A stretch of 44,991 bases of DNA. Source: Rhizobium sp. Q54. GTDB taxonomy: Bacteria; Pseudomonadota; Alphaproteobacteria; Rhizobiales; Xanthobacteraceae. The stretch is from the NCBI GenBank assembly GCA_945861895.1, contig CAMAWF010000020.1, positions 1 through 44,991 on the forward strand, written 5' to 3'. Position 1 is the first letter of the stretch, and every line of letters starts with the position of its first letter. Below are positions 26,911-35,218 of the stretch, one piece after another. The notes beneath the pieces are model-generated. The model was not told where the DNA came from, searched no databases, and was given only the letters and a program-made list of their open reading frames with translations. A program made the position numbers and the translations under genes.

Positions 26911-27189
26911 TGGAGGTCCCTAACTACTGACTTTGCCCCGTCCGCCGCACCAAGAGCCCCCGCGCTCATCCAACCCGCGCGCAGGTACGAACACTGCCGC
27001 CGCCCAAGGATGGCCTAATGTGACGACCTCTACAGGCTGCGTCGTAAGGGTTTCGTCGGCAGTGTTCCGGCTGGAACAGAAGATCGGCGGGGAGAGAGAT
27101 CGCGCGAGAAGCAAACCGTAACGCACACCCATTCCTCGCAATGATAAATCCATGTTACGTACTTTTAATTTATTATGCAATAGGCTATC
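26911..27189. promoter_or_regulatory. Divergent intergenic region upstream of the alpha/beta hydrolase operon
   Basis: No gene is supported here. The last 50 bases before 27190 are AT-rich (ACTTTTAATTTATTATGCAA) and could hold the promoter for the plus-strand operon. No recognised operator was found. Confidence 0.3.
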
Positions 27190-28104
27190 GTGACGACTGT
27201 GCAAAATTCGCGCGCCAAAATCATGCACGATGAACGCCTCGTCGAAGTTACGGCCAACGACGGCGTTGCGCTGTCGGTCGCAGCCGTCGGCGATGGCGAG
27301 CCCATCATCTTCCTGCATGAATTTTCCGGGGACCTGTTGAGCTGGGAGCCGCAGGTCGCGTCGCTGCGTCACCGCTATCGGTGCATCTGCTTCAATGCGC
27401 GCGGCTATCCACCGTCGCAGGTTCCGGAATCGATTGACGCTTATCACCAGAACCGCGCCGCCGATGATGCGGCCGATGTGATGAATGCACTCGGCATCGG
27501 TAGCGCCTATTTTGTCGGCCTCTCGATGGGCGGGTTCGCAGCGTTGCATGTTGCGATCCGTCACGCGGAAAAAGTGCGAGCGCTGGTGGTCGCAGGCTGT
27601 GGATATGGCTCCAAGCCGTCGGAGCAAAGCGACTACTTCGCGGCCATGAACCGCGAAGGCGATCATGCCGAGAAAATCGGCATGACCGCTTACGCGAGTG
27701 AACTCGCCAATAGCGGATATGCAAAATTACTTCGGGCAAAAAATCAGGACGCCTGGCGGAAATTTGAGCGGCAGCTTACGACACATTCCGCGAAAGGTAT
27801 GGCCATGACGCTGCGTGGCGTACTCGCGCGCCGGCCGTCGTTGTGGCAACTGGAACCGCAACTTGCAAAACTCAAAAAGCCGGCGATGCTCATTATCGGT
27901 GACGAGGATTTGCCCTGCCTCGAACCGAATTTGTTTATGAAACAAACGCTGCCGGACTGCGCGCTCACAATCATGCCGCGCACAGGCCATCTGCCCAATC
28001 TCGAAGAGCCCGAAACCTTCAACGCATTGATCGATCGCTTCTTTACCGCGGTGTCAGACAACAGCTGGTACCGCATCAAATCCGCAATGGTAGCAAGGGA
28101 GTAG
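27190..28104 (+). CDS. Alpha/beta hydrolase
   Basis: This 304-residue enzyme has the nucleophile elbow VGLSMGGFAAL, the oxyanion region IIFLHEFSGDLLSW, the acid loop LIIGDEDLPCLEP and the catalytic His in TGHLPNLEEPETF. It is the first gene of a four-gene operon (hydrolase, SDR-fold protein, NIPSNAP protein, aminotransferase). The first start is a GTG at 27190; an ATG at 27223 (MHDERLVEV) is possible. Family members cleave esters, C-C bonds of ring-fission products or amides; here the last two are plausible in a degradative operon. Confidence 0.9.
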   Translation: MTTVQNSRAKIMHDERLVEVTANDGVALSVAAVGDGEPIIFLHEFSGDLLSWEPQVASLRHRYRCICFNARGYPPSQVPESIDAYHQNRAADDAADVMNALGIGSAYFVGLSMGGFAALHVAIRHAEKVRALVVAGCGYGSKPSEQSDYFAAMNREGDHAEKIGMTAYASELANSGYAKLLRAKNQDAWRKFERQLTTHSAKGMAMTLRGVLARRPSLWQLEPQLAKLKKPAMLIIGDEDLPCLEPNLFMKQTLPDCALTIMPRTGHLPNLEEPETFNALIDRFFTAVSDNSWYRIKSAMVARE

Positions 28105-28111
28105 CCCGGTT

Positions 28112-28864
28112 ATGACGAAACGTCTCACAGGAAAAGTAGCATTGATCACGGGGGGCAGCCGCGGGTTGGGACGCGGCATCGCAGAAGGCTTCGCGAGCGA
28201 GGGCGCCAACGTCATCGTCAACTATGTGAAAGACGCCTCAGCCGCGGATGCCGTCGTTGCCAAAATCAAAACTCTCGGCGGTGACGCGATCGCTGTAAAG
28301 GCCGACGTCGGCGACGAGCATGCCGTTCAAGCCATGGTCGATGCCGGCATGAAGAAATTCGGCAAAATCGACATTCTGGTGAACAATGCCGGGCTGTTGA
28401 ATGCCGTGACACTCGAAAAAATGTCAATCGACACCTGGGACCAGATGATCCGCACGCACTTGCGCGGTATGTTTCTTTGCACGCGCTTCGTCATCCCACA
28501 CATGCTCAAGCAAAAGAGCGGGAAAGTCATAAACGTCACGGGGACATTCGGCATCCTGGGCGGCGCAGAATTTACGCATCTTTCCGCGGCAAAAGCCGGC
28601 ATGATCGGTTTCACCCGCGCGCTCGCCCGTGAGGTAGGAAAGCAGGGCATTCATGTCAACGCCATTTGCCCGGCGATCATCCGCACCGATCTTTACAATT
28701 TCATGCCGGACAATGTTCGCGACGAAATCGTAGGCGCCTACCCGCTTGGCCGCGTTGGCGAAGTGGAAGATATTGTTTCGACAGCCATGTTCCTCGCCAC
28801 CAAAGATTCGGATTTCTTCACTGGCCAGACGTTGTGTCCTGCCGGTGGCGACGTGATGGTTTGA
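28112..28864 (+). CDS. SDR-fold protein lacking the canonical catalytic tetrad
   Basis: The 250-residue product has the Rossmann motif TGGSRGLGRG (residues 13-22), NNAG at 91-94 and the usual chain length, so NAD(P) binding is likely. The active-site tetrad Asn-Ser-Tyr-Lys, however, reads His116 in THLRG, Gly144 in NVTG, Leu157 and Lys161 in THLSAAKAG. Only Lys is kept. I inspected the bases (acg cat ctt tcc gcg gca aaa) and the reading is unambiguous. Either the protein does other chemistry (for example dehydration or isomerisation) or it serves as a binding partner. It starts eight bases after the hydrolase stop, so it is translationally linked. Confidence 0.87.
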   Translation: MTKRLTGKVALITGGSRGLGRGIAEGFASEGANVIVNYVKDASAADAVVAKIKTLGGDAIAVKADVGDEHAVQAMVDAGMKKFGKIDILVNNAGLLNAVTLEKMSIDTWDQMIRTHLRGMFLCTRFVIPHMLKQKSGKVINVTGTFGILGGAEFTHLSAAKAGMIGFTRALAREVGKQGIHVNAICPAIIRTDLYNFMPDNVRDEIVGAYPLGRVGEVEDIVSTAMFLATKDSDFFTGQTLCPAGGDVMV

Positions 28865-28906
28865 TGAACCGGAAAATATCCAATCGTCCAGCGGAGGGAT
28901 TTCGCG

Positions 28907-29221
28907 ATGATCGTTGAAGAACGCATCTATACCGTCAAGCCAGGTGCCGTGCACCAGTATTACAAGGACTACAATCCGCGCGGCCTCGATATCCAGCAGC
29001 GGATTTTGGGCAACCTCATCGGGTACTTCCACACCGAGATCGGGCAGTTGAACAAAATCGTCCATCTATGGGGCTACGCCAGCCTGGCGGAACGCGAGAA
29101 ACGGCGTGCGGCGCTCGCGGCCGATCCGGAGTGGCTCGCTTACCTGCAGCAATCTCCGGACATCATCGTCGAGATGGAATCGCGCATTCTCATTCCCTCT
29201 CCATTTTCTCCAATCCGTTGA
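28907..29221 (+). CDS. NIPSNAP-family protein
   Basis: This 104-residue protein starts MIVEERIYTVKPGAVHQYYKDY, the ferredoxin-like opening of NIPSNAP proteins, and has the conserved LIGYFHTEIGQLNKIVHLWGY. The GGAGGG ribosome site is eight bases from the ATG. NIPSNAP and related dimeric alpha-beta-barrel proteins often occur in degradation operons with unclear function. It lies between the SDR-fold gene and the aminotransferase. Confidence 0.9.
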   Translation: MIVEERIYTVKPGAVHQYYKDYNPRGLDIQQRILGNLIGYFHTEIGQLNKIVHLWGYASLAEREKRRAALAADPEWLAYLQQSPDIIVEMESRILIPSPFSPIR

Positions 29222-29230
29222 TGGCATCGA

Positions 29231-30364
29231 ATGTCCGACTTTGAAGCTCGCAATAAATACTTCGACTCGCTTTTCGCCAATCGCGATTTGCGCTGGATGG
29301 GGCAGAACACCAACCACATTCCGCTGCCTGCGGCTGTGCGGCAGGCAATCGAGGAAAGCGTTGCGGCTGACGAGTTTCGAGCCTACGCACCACCGCTCGG
29401 CTTTGAAGAGCTCAGGGCCGCGATCATCGACGATCTCGGCTTAAAGGGTGCGACCGCCATCGTCACCGACGGCGGTATCGAGGCGCTCTACCATGTCTGT
29501 CATTCGGAAACCGGCCCGGGTGGCACCTTCGTTACAACCGACCCGGGCTGGAAATGGCCGGCGCTGTTCTCTCGCGCCGCCGGCGCCGAGATTATCGAAA
29601 TCCCGATCTACGACGAGGCCTGCGGTTACCATCTCTGGGCGGACCAACTGGCGGAGAAGGTCGATAACCGCACGCGGATCATCTATCTGGTCGATCCGAA
29701 CAATCCGCTCGGCACTTGCGTGCCGAAGGACGAAATCAAAAAAATCGCCCAGGTCGCACGCAGTTGCGGCGCCATTCTGGTGCACGATTGCACCTATCGG
29801 CATTTCGCCGACGACCACACTTTGGCGTGGCCGTACTATCCGGAGAAGACACTCACGATCTACAGCTTCTCCAAATGGCTGGGGCTCGCCGGACTGCGCG
29901 TTGCTGCGCTCGTGGGTTCGCCTGAAATGTTGGCCGCGCTATCGCGGGCCGCGCCCAACAATTTGGGATCGAACGTCCTTTCGCAGCGCGCAGCCTTGGC
30001 GGGCCTGCGCAGCAAAAGCGAATGGTTTCCAACCGTACAGCAAACGCAGCGAAGCAATCAGGCAACGATCAAGGCGGTCGTGGATAAACTTCCGGGCTTT
30101 CGTCTGCCGGTTTATCCGTCGAACGGAAATTTTCTGGTCGTCGAATGCATCGATGCCGGCCTGCAGCCGGAGGCAATCGTCGCCGAAATGCAGAGGCACA
30201 ACATCATGGTGCGGCAGGGCGCATACCACACTGCTCGCTTCGGCCATCGCTTTATCAAGGTCAGCACCACGGTACCAACCGAATGGGTGACGGAATTCTG
30301 CAAGCTCTTGCCTGCAGTCGCCCATCAAGTGCGCGGCCGCAAAGAGAACGCGGCGCTGTTTTAG
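29231..30364 (+). CDS. Pyridoxal-phosphate aminotransferase, class I/II
   Basis: The 377-residue fold-type-I enzyme has the PLP Lys in YSFSKWLGLAGLRVA, the conserved substrate-binding DPNNPLGTCVP and the late Arg in RFIKVSTT. It lacks an N-terminal extension. It is the last gene of the plus-strand operon. It likely transaminates an amino-acid-like product of ring opening or of amide hydrolysis; no specific substrate is indicated. Its end is followed by an inverted-repeat element. Confidence 0.9.
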   Translation: MSDFEARNKYFDSLFANRDLRWMGQNTNHIPLPAAVRQAIEESVAADEFRAYAPPLGFEELRAAIIDDLGLKGATAIVTDGGIEALYHVCHSETGPGGTFVTTDPGWKWPALFSRAAGAEIIEIPIYDEACGYHLWADQLAEKVDNRTRIIYLVDPNNPLGTCVPKDEIKKIAQVARSCGAILVHDCTYRHFADDHTLAWPYYPEKTLTIYSFSKWLGLAGLRVAALVGSPEMLAALSRAAPNNLGSNVLSQRAALAGLRSKSEWFPTVQQTQRSNQATIKAVVDKLPGFRLPVYPSNGNFLVVECIDAGLQPEAIVAEMQRHNIMVRQGAYHTARFGHRFIKVSTTVPTEWVTEFCKLLPAVAHQVRGRKENAALF

Positions 30365-30564
30365 AGCATGATCCCGAAAAAGCCCGCCCCGGACTTGATC
30401 CGGGATGGGAAACGGTTTCCCGCCGGAGCCTGTGCGCGGGCCGGTCAAAGGCCGGACCCGAGTGCGAAGCCCGCTTTGGCGGGCGAAGCAAGGTCGTAAA
30501 AAGATCATGTTCAACAAAAAGCTGGAGCCGGGCCCTGATTCAATTGGAGTGGATCAGACTCTAG
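30364..30564. repeat. Rhizobial interspersed repeat, copy A
   Basis: The element begins AGAGCATGATCCCGAAAA and ends GGATCAGACTCTAG, with a near-exact central section around ATGTTCAACAAAAAGCTGG. Read in reverse, the sequence at 42772-42892 has the same order and most of the same bases, so the two are inverted copies. Copy A carries about 75 extra bases in the middle (about 30422-30497), including CCGGTCAAAGGCCGG. A shorter similar start (AGAGCATGATCGGC) lies at about 9593. Copy A separates the aminotransferase and GntR genes. Confidence 0.75.
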
Positions 30565-30580
30565 CGCCGCGTTTGTCTGG

Positions 30581-31339
30581 CTATTTCGATATAAAGGACT
30601 GAGCGAAACGCGAGCGGTTCAGCGTAACCTCGAAGTCGCGCCATGAACCGACCATGTGCTGCACCAGCAGCTCGGAAAGACGGCGCGCGTCGCGTTTCTT
30701 GGCCGCCGCGGCGATTTGCTCGTGTTCCTTGATCGCCCGATTCCACGCCTCCGGCGGCATATTTACAAAGAACCGCGCGCGAAGAATGCGGACGCTGAGT
30801 GATTCATGAAGTTCCGCGAGGAACGTATTGCCCGCGCCGCGCACGATGGCTTGATGGATGGCGAGATTCGTGCGGAAATATTCCTTGTTGCCTTTGTCGT
30901 TCGAATGCAGGTGCACGAGACGATGGTGCAACTTGAGGATATTTTCAATTTCGTTTGACGTGAAGTTAATGCACGCCAATTGCGCGCAAAACGACTCAAT
31001 CGCCCCGATCGCGTAAAACAGCCCTTGAATTTCATCGGGATCGGGCGTCGCCACGATGGCGCCCCGCCGCGGCAGCGGCTTTACCAAGCCTTCCGAGGCG
31101 AGGACGCGAATTGCTTCCCTCAGCGGCGTGCGCGAAATACCGAGTTGCGCGCACAGATCGTTCTCGGGAATGCGGGTACCCGGAGGAAGTTCGTCCTGCA
31201 TGATCATGTCGCGCAGCACGGCTGCGACTTCGTCATGCAGGTTGCCGCGCACTATCTGTTTGCGGCCGTTAGTGTTAAATGCACGCGGCGCGGCCGCGGC
31301 GGTGCTCTTGGATGTGGTGGCGATCGTGGGTCGTTTCAT
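30581..31339 (-). CDS. GntR-family regulator with FCD ligand domain
   Basis: The 252-residue protein has an N-terminal winged helix (about residues 30-100) with the typical GNLHDEVAAVLRDMIMQDELPPG and ISRTPLREAIRVLASEGLVK, and the all-helical FCD effector domain (about 105-235) with the metal-binding His residues expected there (HHRLVHLH, NLAIHQAIV). FCD regulators respond to small carboxylates and often control catabolic operons. It is transcribed downstream of the molybdenum hydroxylase genes and probably controls the surrounding operons; its operator was not identified with confidence. Confidence 0.9.
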   Translation of the reverse strand: MKRPTIATTSKSTAAAAPRAFNTNGRKQIVRGNLHDEVAAVLRDMIMQDELPPGTRIPENDLCAQLGISRTPLREAIRVLASEGLVKPLPRRGAIVATPDPDEIQGLFYAIGAIESFCAQLACINFTSNEIENILKLHHRLVHLHSNDKGNKEYFRTNLAIHQAIVRGAGNTFLAELHESLSVRILRARFFVNMPPEAWNRAIKEHEQIAAAAKKRDARRLSELLVQHMVGSWRDFEVTLNRSRFAQSFISK

Positions 31340-31429
31340 TCCGAGTCCGGAGGACGGATGCCCCGCTGCACATGTCCCAAATGGGTTTAAGGGGGAATCG
31401 TGCTGCGGCAGAATGCAGCAGCGTTCGTT

Positions 31430-33781
31430 TCAACGCAACGGCCATTCGCTACGCCACGGCGGTGAATCGAATTTTCCGTCCCGCGCGGCCGCAAATGCCT
31501 GAAACACCATCTCCGGCGTGATAGGCAGCTTTGACAGCGAGATTTCATGCCCGACCGCGCGCGGGTCGATAGCGCGCGCGATCGCATTCGCGATTGCCGA
31601 CGGAACCGCAATGAGGCCGCCTTCGCCGATGCCGCGCACACCGAGCGGGTTGGTCGATGCCCGAGATTCTACGTGCTCGATATGCACGCGCGGCGCTTCG
31701 GGAGCCGTGATGACCATGTAATCGGCCAGGGTGCCGTTGAGCAGTTGGCCCTCGCTGTCGTAGGATATCTCGGAGAGAATGGCACTGCCGATGCCGTCGA
31801 CCGCCCCGCCGATCACCTGACCCTCGACGATCATCGGGTTCAGCATGCGCCCGGCGTCGTGCACAATCCGGTAGTCGATGACGCGAAAAAAGCCGCTGCG
31901 TGGATAGACCGCGACCTGGGCGGCATGCACCGACAAACCCAGGGTCAAGAGATCCTTGCTGTCAAAGATGTATTCGGCTTCGAGCGCCATTGCGCCGGTA
32001 TATAAAGCGCCGCCGGGCGCAATTGCCCTGGCGACCTCCCCAACCGACAGGTTGGTATCGCTTCTATTCCGGCGGATGATGCCGCTGAAAATCGACAGCG
32101 TCTGGCGGTCGGCCTGAAGCAAGGTCGCGGCCACGGCAAGAACCTGGCTACGCAGCTTCTCGCTAGCGCCCGCTACCGCATTCGCGCCGAGAACGGCTCC
32201 ACGGGTTGCAAACCCCCCGCGGCCGAACGGCAGCAAGCCGGTATTGCCCAAACGGACCTGAACATTCTCAAATCTGACGCCGAGCGTTTCGGCGCACACC
32301 TGGGCATAGGTCGTTCGTTGCCCTTGCCCTTGCGAGGAAATTCCTGACAGGACAGTCACCAGGCCGGATGGGTCGATAGAAACTTTCGCAGACTCGTAAT
32401 TGACGAACCCGGACGCCTCCACACCGCAAGCGAGCCCCCATGCGACGCGCTCACCACGATCGTTGGTGGCGGGCGTTTCGCTATAGCCAGTACCGGTCGC
32501 GGCTTTCTTTAGCATCAACGGAAAGTCGCCGTTCTCGAATGCGCTCGTCGCCGTGCCGTGGTCGAGGCGCGACGTGTACGGCATGTCGGCAGGCCGTATA
32601 ATGTTGCGCTCGCGAATGTCGACGGCCGCAATCTTGAGTTCCTTGGCGACGACATCCAATGCGGTTTCAAGCGGAAATGTCGCCTCGGGCTGACCGGCGC
32701 CCCGATAGGTCGCAATCGGAGTCTTGTTGGTGCCGACGCAAACGACTTCGATTGAGACATTGTCGATTTTGTAGGGCCCGGCACAACGCGCGGCGACAAT
32801 TTCTGCGGTGACGATCCCGCTGGTGTAGACGTAGGCCCCGATATCGACGATCACCCGCTCCTTCAAAGCGGTGATTTTGCCCTCGGCGTTGTAGGCGATC
32901 TCCAATTCGGTATCCATCGATCGCGAATGCGTCGTCGCTTGCAGGTTTTCGAACCGGTCCTCAATCCACTTGACCGGGCGTCCGAGTCGCATGCTGGCGT
33001 GGCTGACAATGATTTCTTCCGGATAGGTGCGCGACTTCGATCCAAATCCTCCACCGACGTCTTCCGCGACGACGCGAACATTGCTTTCAGAGAGATCGAG
33101 AATTTTCGACAGGTTTGCGCGGACGTTGTAGTGCGATTGCGTCGAGAGATAGACCGTCAATTCGTTCTGATCGACGGCGTAGTCGGCGACGCAACCGCGT
33201 CCCTCCAGCGGCAGCGGAATTTGGCGCGCATAGCGATAGTATCGCTTCAGCCGTCCGGCACTCCTCGCGATCACGCCGTCCGCGTCGCCGAATGAATGCT
33301 TGAACTGTGCGGCGATATTGCCTTGCCATTCGTCATGCAGCAGCGGCGAACCCGGCGCCATCGCAACCGCCACCGACCCGACCGGCGCAAGCGCGCGATA
33401 TTCGATCTGGACAAGCGCCGCGATATCTTCGGCGAGATAGCGATCGTTGGCGACAAGAAATGCAACCGGCTCGCCGACGTAGCGCACGCGGTCCATCGCC
33501 AGAAATGGCGGCAGGCCATTCTTGATGCTGGGATGCCAATAGCGGACCACGAAATCACGATCATTGAACGGCAGATCTTTCGAGGTCAGAACAAGCAAGG
33601 CGCCCGCCGCGATCGCTGCGTTTGCATCGATACTCACGATCTCAGCGTGTGCCATCGGACTGCGGATAAAGACGCCCTCGACCATGCGATCGAGATGGAC
33701 GTCATCGGTAAACCGGGCGCGGCCGGTCAGGAGACGATGATCCTCCTTGCGAAGCGGGGAATTCGTATCGCGGGCGCTCAC
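31430..33781 (-). CDS. Molybdenum hydroxylase large subunit (xanthine dehydrogenase / CoxL-like)
   Basis: This 783-residue subunit binds the molybdopterin cofactor and does the hydroxylation or oxidation. It starts at a GTG overlapping the stop of the FAD subunit gene (GTGA; SARDTNSPLRKEDHRLLTGR). A longer ATG start at 33802 is possible. The active-site loop AYRGAGQPEATFPLE is that of general aldehyde/xanthine-type enzymes, not the AYRCSFR loop of form I CO dehydrogenase. The catalytic Glu lies in GVRGIGEGGLIAVPSAI, and GGGFGSKSRTYPEE binds cofactor. With the other two subunits it forms a complete hydroxylase, likely acting on an N-heterocycle or aldehyde. Confidence 0.92.
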   Translation of the reverse strand: MSARDTNSPLRKEDHRLLTGRARFTDDVHLDRMVEGVFIRSPMAHAEIVSIDANAAIAAGALLVLTSKDLPFNDRDFVVRYWHPSIKNGLPPFLAMDRVRYVGEPVAFLVANDRYLAEDIAALVQIEYRALAPVGSVAVAMAPGSPLLHDEWQGNIAAQFKHSFGDADGVIARSAGRLKRYYRYARQIPLPLEGRGCVADYAVDQNELTVYLSTQSHYNVRANLSKILDLSESNVRVVAEDVGGGFGSKSRTYPEEIIVSHASMRLGRPVKWIEDRFENLQATTHSRSMDTELEIAYNAEGKITALKERVIVDIGAYVYTSGIVTAEIVAARCAGPYKIDNVSIEVVCVGTNKTPIATYRGAGQPEATFPLETALDVVAKELKIAAVDIRERNIIRPADMPYTSRLDHGTATSAFENGDFPLMLKKAATGTGYSETPATNDRGERVAWGLACGVEASGFVNYESAKVSIDPSGLVTVLSGISSQGQGQRTTYAQVCAETLGVRFENVQVRLGNTGLLPFGRGGFATRGAVLGANAVAGASEKLRSQVLAVAATLLQADRQTLSIFSGIIRRNRSDTNLSVGEVARAIAPGGALYTGAMALEAEYIFDSKDLLTLGLSVHAAQVAVYPRSGFFRVIDYRIVHDAGRMLNPMIVEGQVIGGAVDGIGSAILSEISYDSEGQLLNGTLADYMVITAPEAPRVHIEHVESRASTNPLGVRGIGEGGLIAVPSAIANAIARAIDPRAVGHEISLSKLPITPEMVFQAFAAARDGKFDSPPWRSEWPLR

Positions 33782-34626
33782 GTGACGACCTGCTGCAGAC
33801 ATTTGGTCAGGGATACCCGCGCAAGATGGCGGCGATATTCCGCGCTTGCTTGCAGGTCGCTTTGGGGCTGCAACAGCGCGATTTCGTGTTCGATCAGCTT
33901 GGCGACGCGGTCGGAACCAGGGGTGCCGGCAGCGAAAGCCTCGCTCAGTTCGCGGCAAACATGAGGCCTGGAACCGACACCGCCCAGCGCCGCTTTCAGC
34001 TCAATGCCGTGGTCAAGCCTGCTCAATTGCACGGCCGCCGACGCGATCGCAAAGTCGCCGTGGCGGCGGGCGAATTCCCAAAACGCGACGCGTGCTCCCT
34101 TCGGTGCGGACGGAAGCCTTATCTCCGTCAGCAATTCGTCGGAATCGAGCGCGGTCGTGAGCGCATCGACAAAGAATTCATGCCCCGGGATTTCCCGTAC
34201 TCCCCGTTTGCTCTGGGCAATCAGCGTGCCATTGAGCGCCGTCACGACCAGCGGCAATTCCGCCGCCGGATCAGCATGGGCGACACTGCCACCAGCCGTT
34301 CCGCGATTTCTCGTCTGCACATGACCGACATAGGGCATCGCCGCCGCTACCAGCGGCGCGTGGAGCTCGACAAGCGGATGGTCGAATAGATCTTTTTGCC
34401 GCGCCATGGCGCCAATTCGCAATTCACCGTTGGCAACGGAAATACCGGTAAGCCCACCGACCTGGCCAAGATCGATCAGAAATTCCGGGGTCGCCATCCG
34501 CAGATTCATCAGCGGAACAAGGCTTTGTCCGCCGGCCAGGAGCTTCGCGTCAGAATGAGACGACAAAAGATCAAGTACTTCGGTCAATGCCCGCGGCCGC
34601 GCCATCTCGAACGGAGCCGGTTTCAC
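33778..34626 (-). CDS. Molybdenum hydroxylase FAD-binding subunit (CoxM-like)
   Basis: The 282-residue subunit carries FAD between the iron-sulfur and electron-acceptor sites. Its N-terminal FAD domain has the motifs LLAGGQSLVPLMNLR and GTAGGSVAHADPAAELP. The C-terminal CO-dehydrogenase flavoprotein domain follows (LSEAFAAGTPGSDRV). Start and stop overlap the neighbouring subunit genes by four bases (ATGA and GTGA), which fixes the subunit order small-FAD-large. Confidence 0.92.
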   Translation of the reverse strand: MKPAPFEMARPRALTEVLDLLSSHSDAKLLAGGQSLVPLMNLRMATPEFLIDLGQVGGLTGISVANGELRIGAMARQKDLFDHPLVELHAPLVAAAMPYVGHVQTRNRGTAGGSVAHADPAAELPLVVTALNGTLIAQSKRGVREIPGHEFFVDALTTALDSDELLTEIRLPSAPKGARVAFWEFARRHGDFAIASAAVQLSRLDHGIELKAALGGVGSRPHVCRELSEAFAAGTPGSDRVAKLIEHEIALLQPQSDLQASAEYRRHLARVSLTKCLQQVVT

Positions 34627-35081
34627 TGCGCAAGCTCAAGAACAACTTCGACGAGCGACTGATAACCGGTGCAACGGCAGATATTGCCCGACAGGAATTC
34701 CCGCGCCGCTTGTTCCGTCTTCGGCAGAGTCCCGCGCTCCCAGGCGGCGGTAATTGTCATCAGCAACCCGGAGGTGCAAAAGCCGCATTGCAGCGCGTGG
34801 TGGCGGTGAAATGCGTCTTGCACCGGCGACATCCGGCCGTCCGCGTCCAGGCTTTCAACCGTGCGAATCTCGCTGCCCTCGACCTGGAGGGCGAAAATGA
34901 GACATGAGCGAACCGCATCGCCATTCACAATAACAGTACAAGCACCGCATGCGCCCATCTCGCAGCCGACATGCGTTCCGGTAAGACGTAAAAAGTGCCG
35001 GAGGAAATCCGACAAAAGCAAGCGCGGAACAACTTCACTCGAAACCGATTTTCCGTTGACCCGACAGTTCAAAATCATCAA
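34623..35081 (-). CDS. Molybdenum hydroxylase 2Fe-2S subunit (CoxS-like)
   Basis: The 152-residue subunit has two 2Fe-2S clusters. The plant-type one uses GCEMGACGACTVIVNG with a further Cys in RSCLIF, and the second uses CGFCTSGLLM and CRCTGYQSLV. It is the first gene of the three-subunit operon. Its stop overlaps the FAD subunit start. Confidence 0.93.
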   Translation of the reverse strand: MMILNCRVNGKSVSSEVVPRLLLSDFLRHFLRLTGTHVGCEMGACGACTVIVNGDAVRSCLIFALQVEGSEIRTVESLDADGRMSPVQDAFHRHHALQCGFCTSGLLMTITAAWERGTLPKTEQAAREFLSGNICRCTGYQSLVEVVLELAQ

Positions 35082-35150
35082 GAGCCCATTGCTGGAAGTC
35101 CGCAGCCCCGCAACTTGTCATCGAAATTGACGCCGTGTTCATCGCTTTGA

Positions 35151-35163
35151 TTAGGTATCCTAA
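35151..35163. promoter_or_regulatory. Possible operator TTAGG-TAT-CCTAA
   Basis: TTAGG and CCTAA are perfect inverted five-base arms around TAT, lying between the divergent 2Fe-2S subunit and cytosine-deaminase-like genes (start codons at 35081 and 35219). The position suits a regulator site. There is no second copy visible, so the support is weak. Confidence 0.25.
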
Positions 35164-35218
35164 CCCGCCGAAGGTACACTCATCCCAACGTGTGGACAAA
35201 CGCAAATGGTGACGACTG

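Noticed and set aside
31430-35081. Form I carbon monoxide dehydrogenase
   Set aside because: The large subunit lacks the AYRCSFR loop that defines it; the loop is AYRGAGQ.
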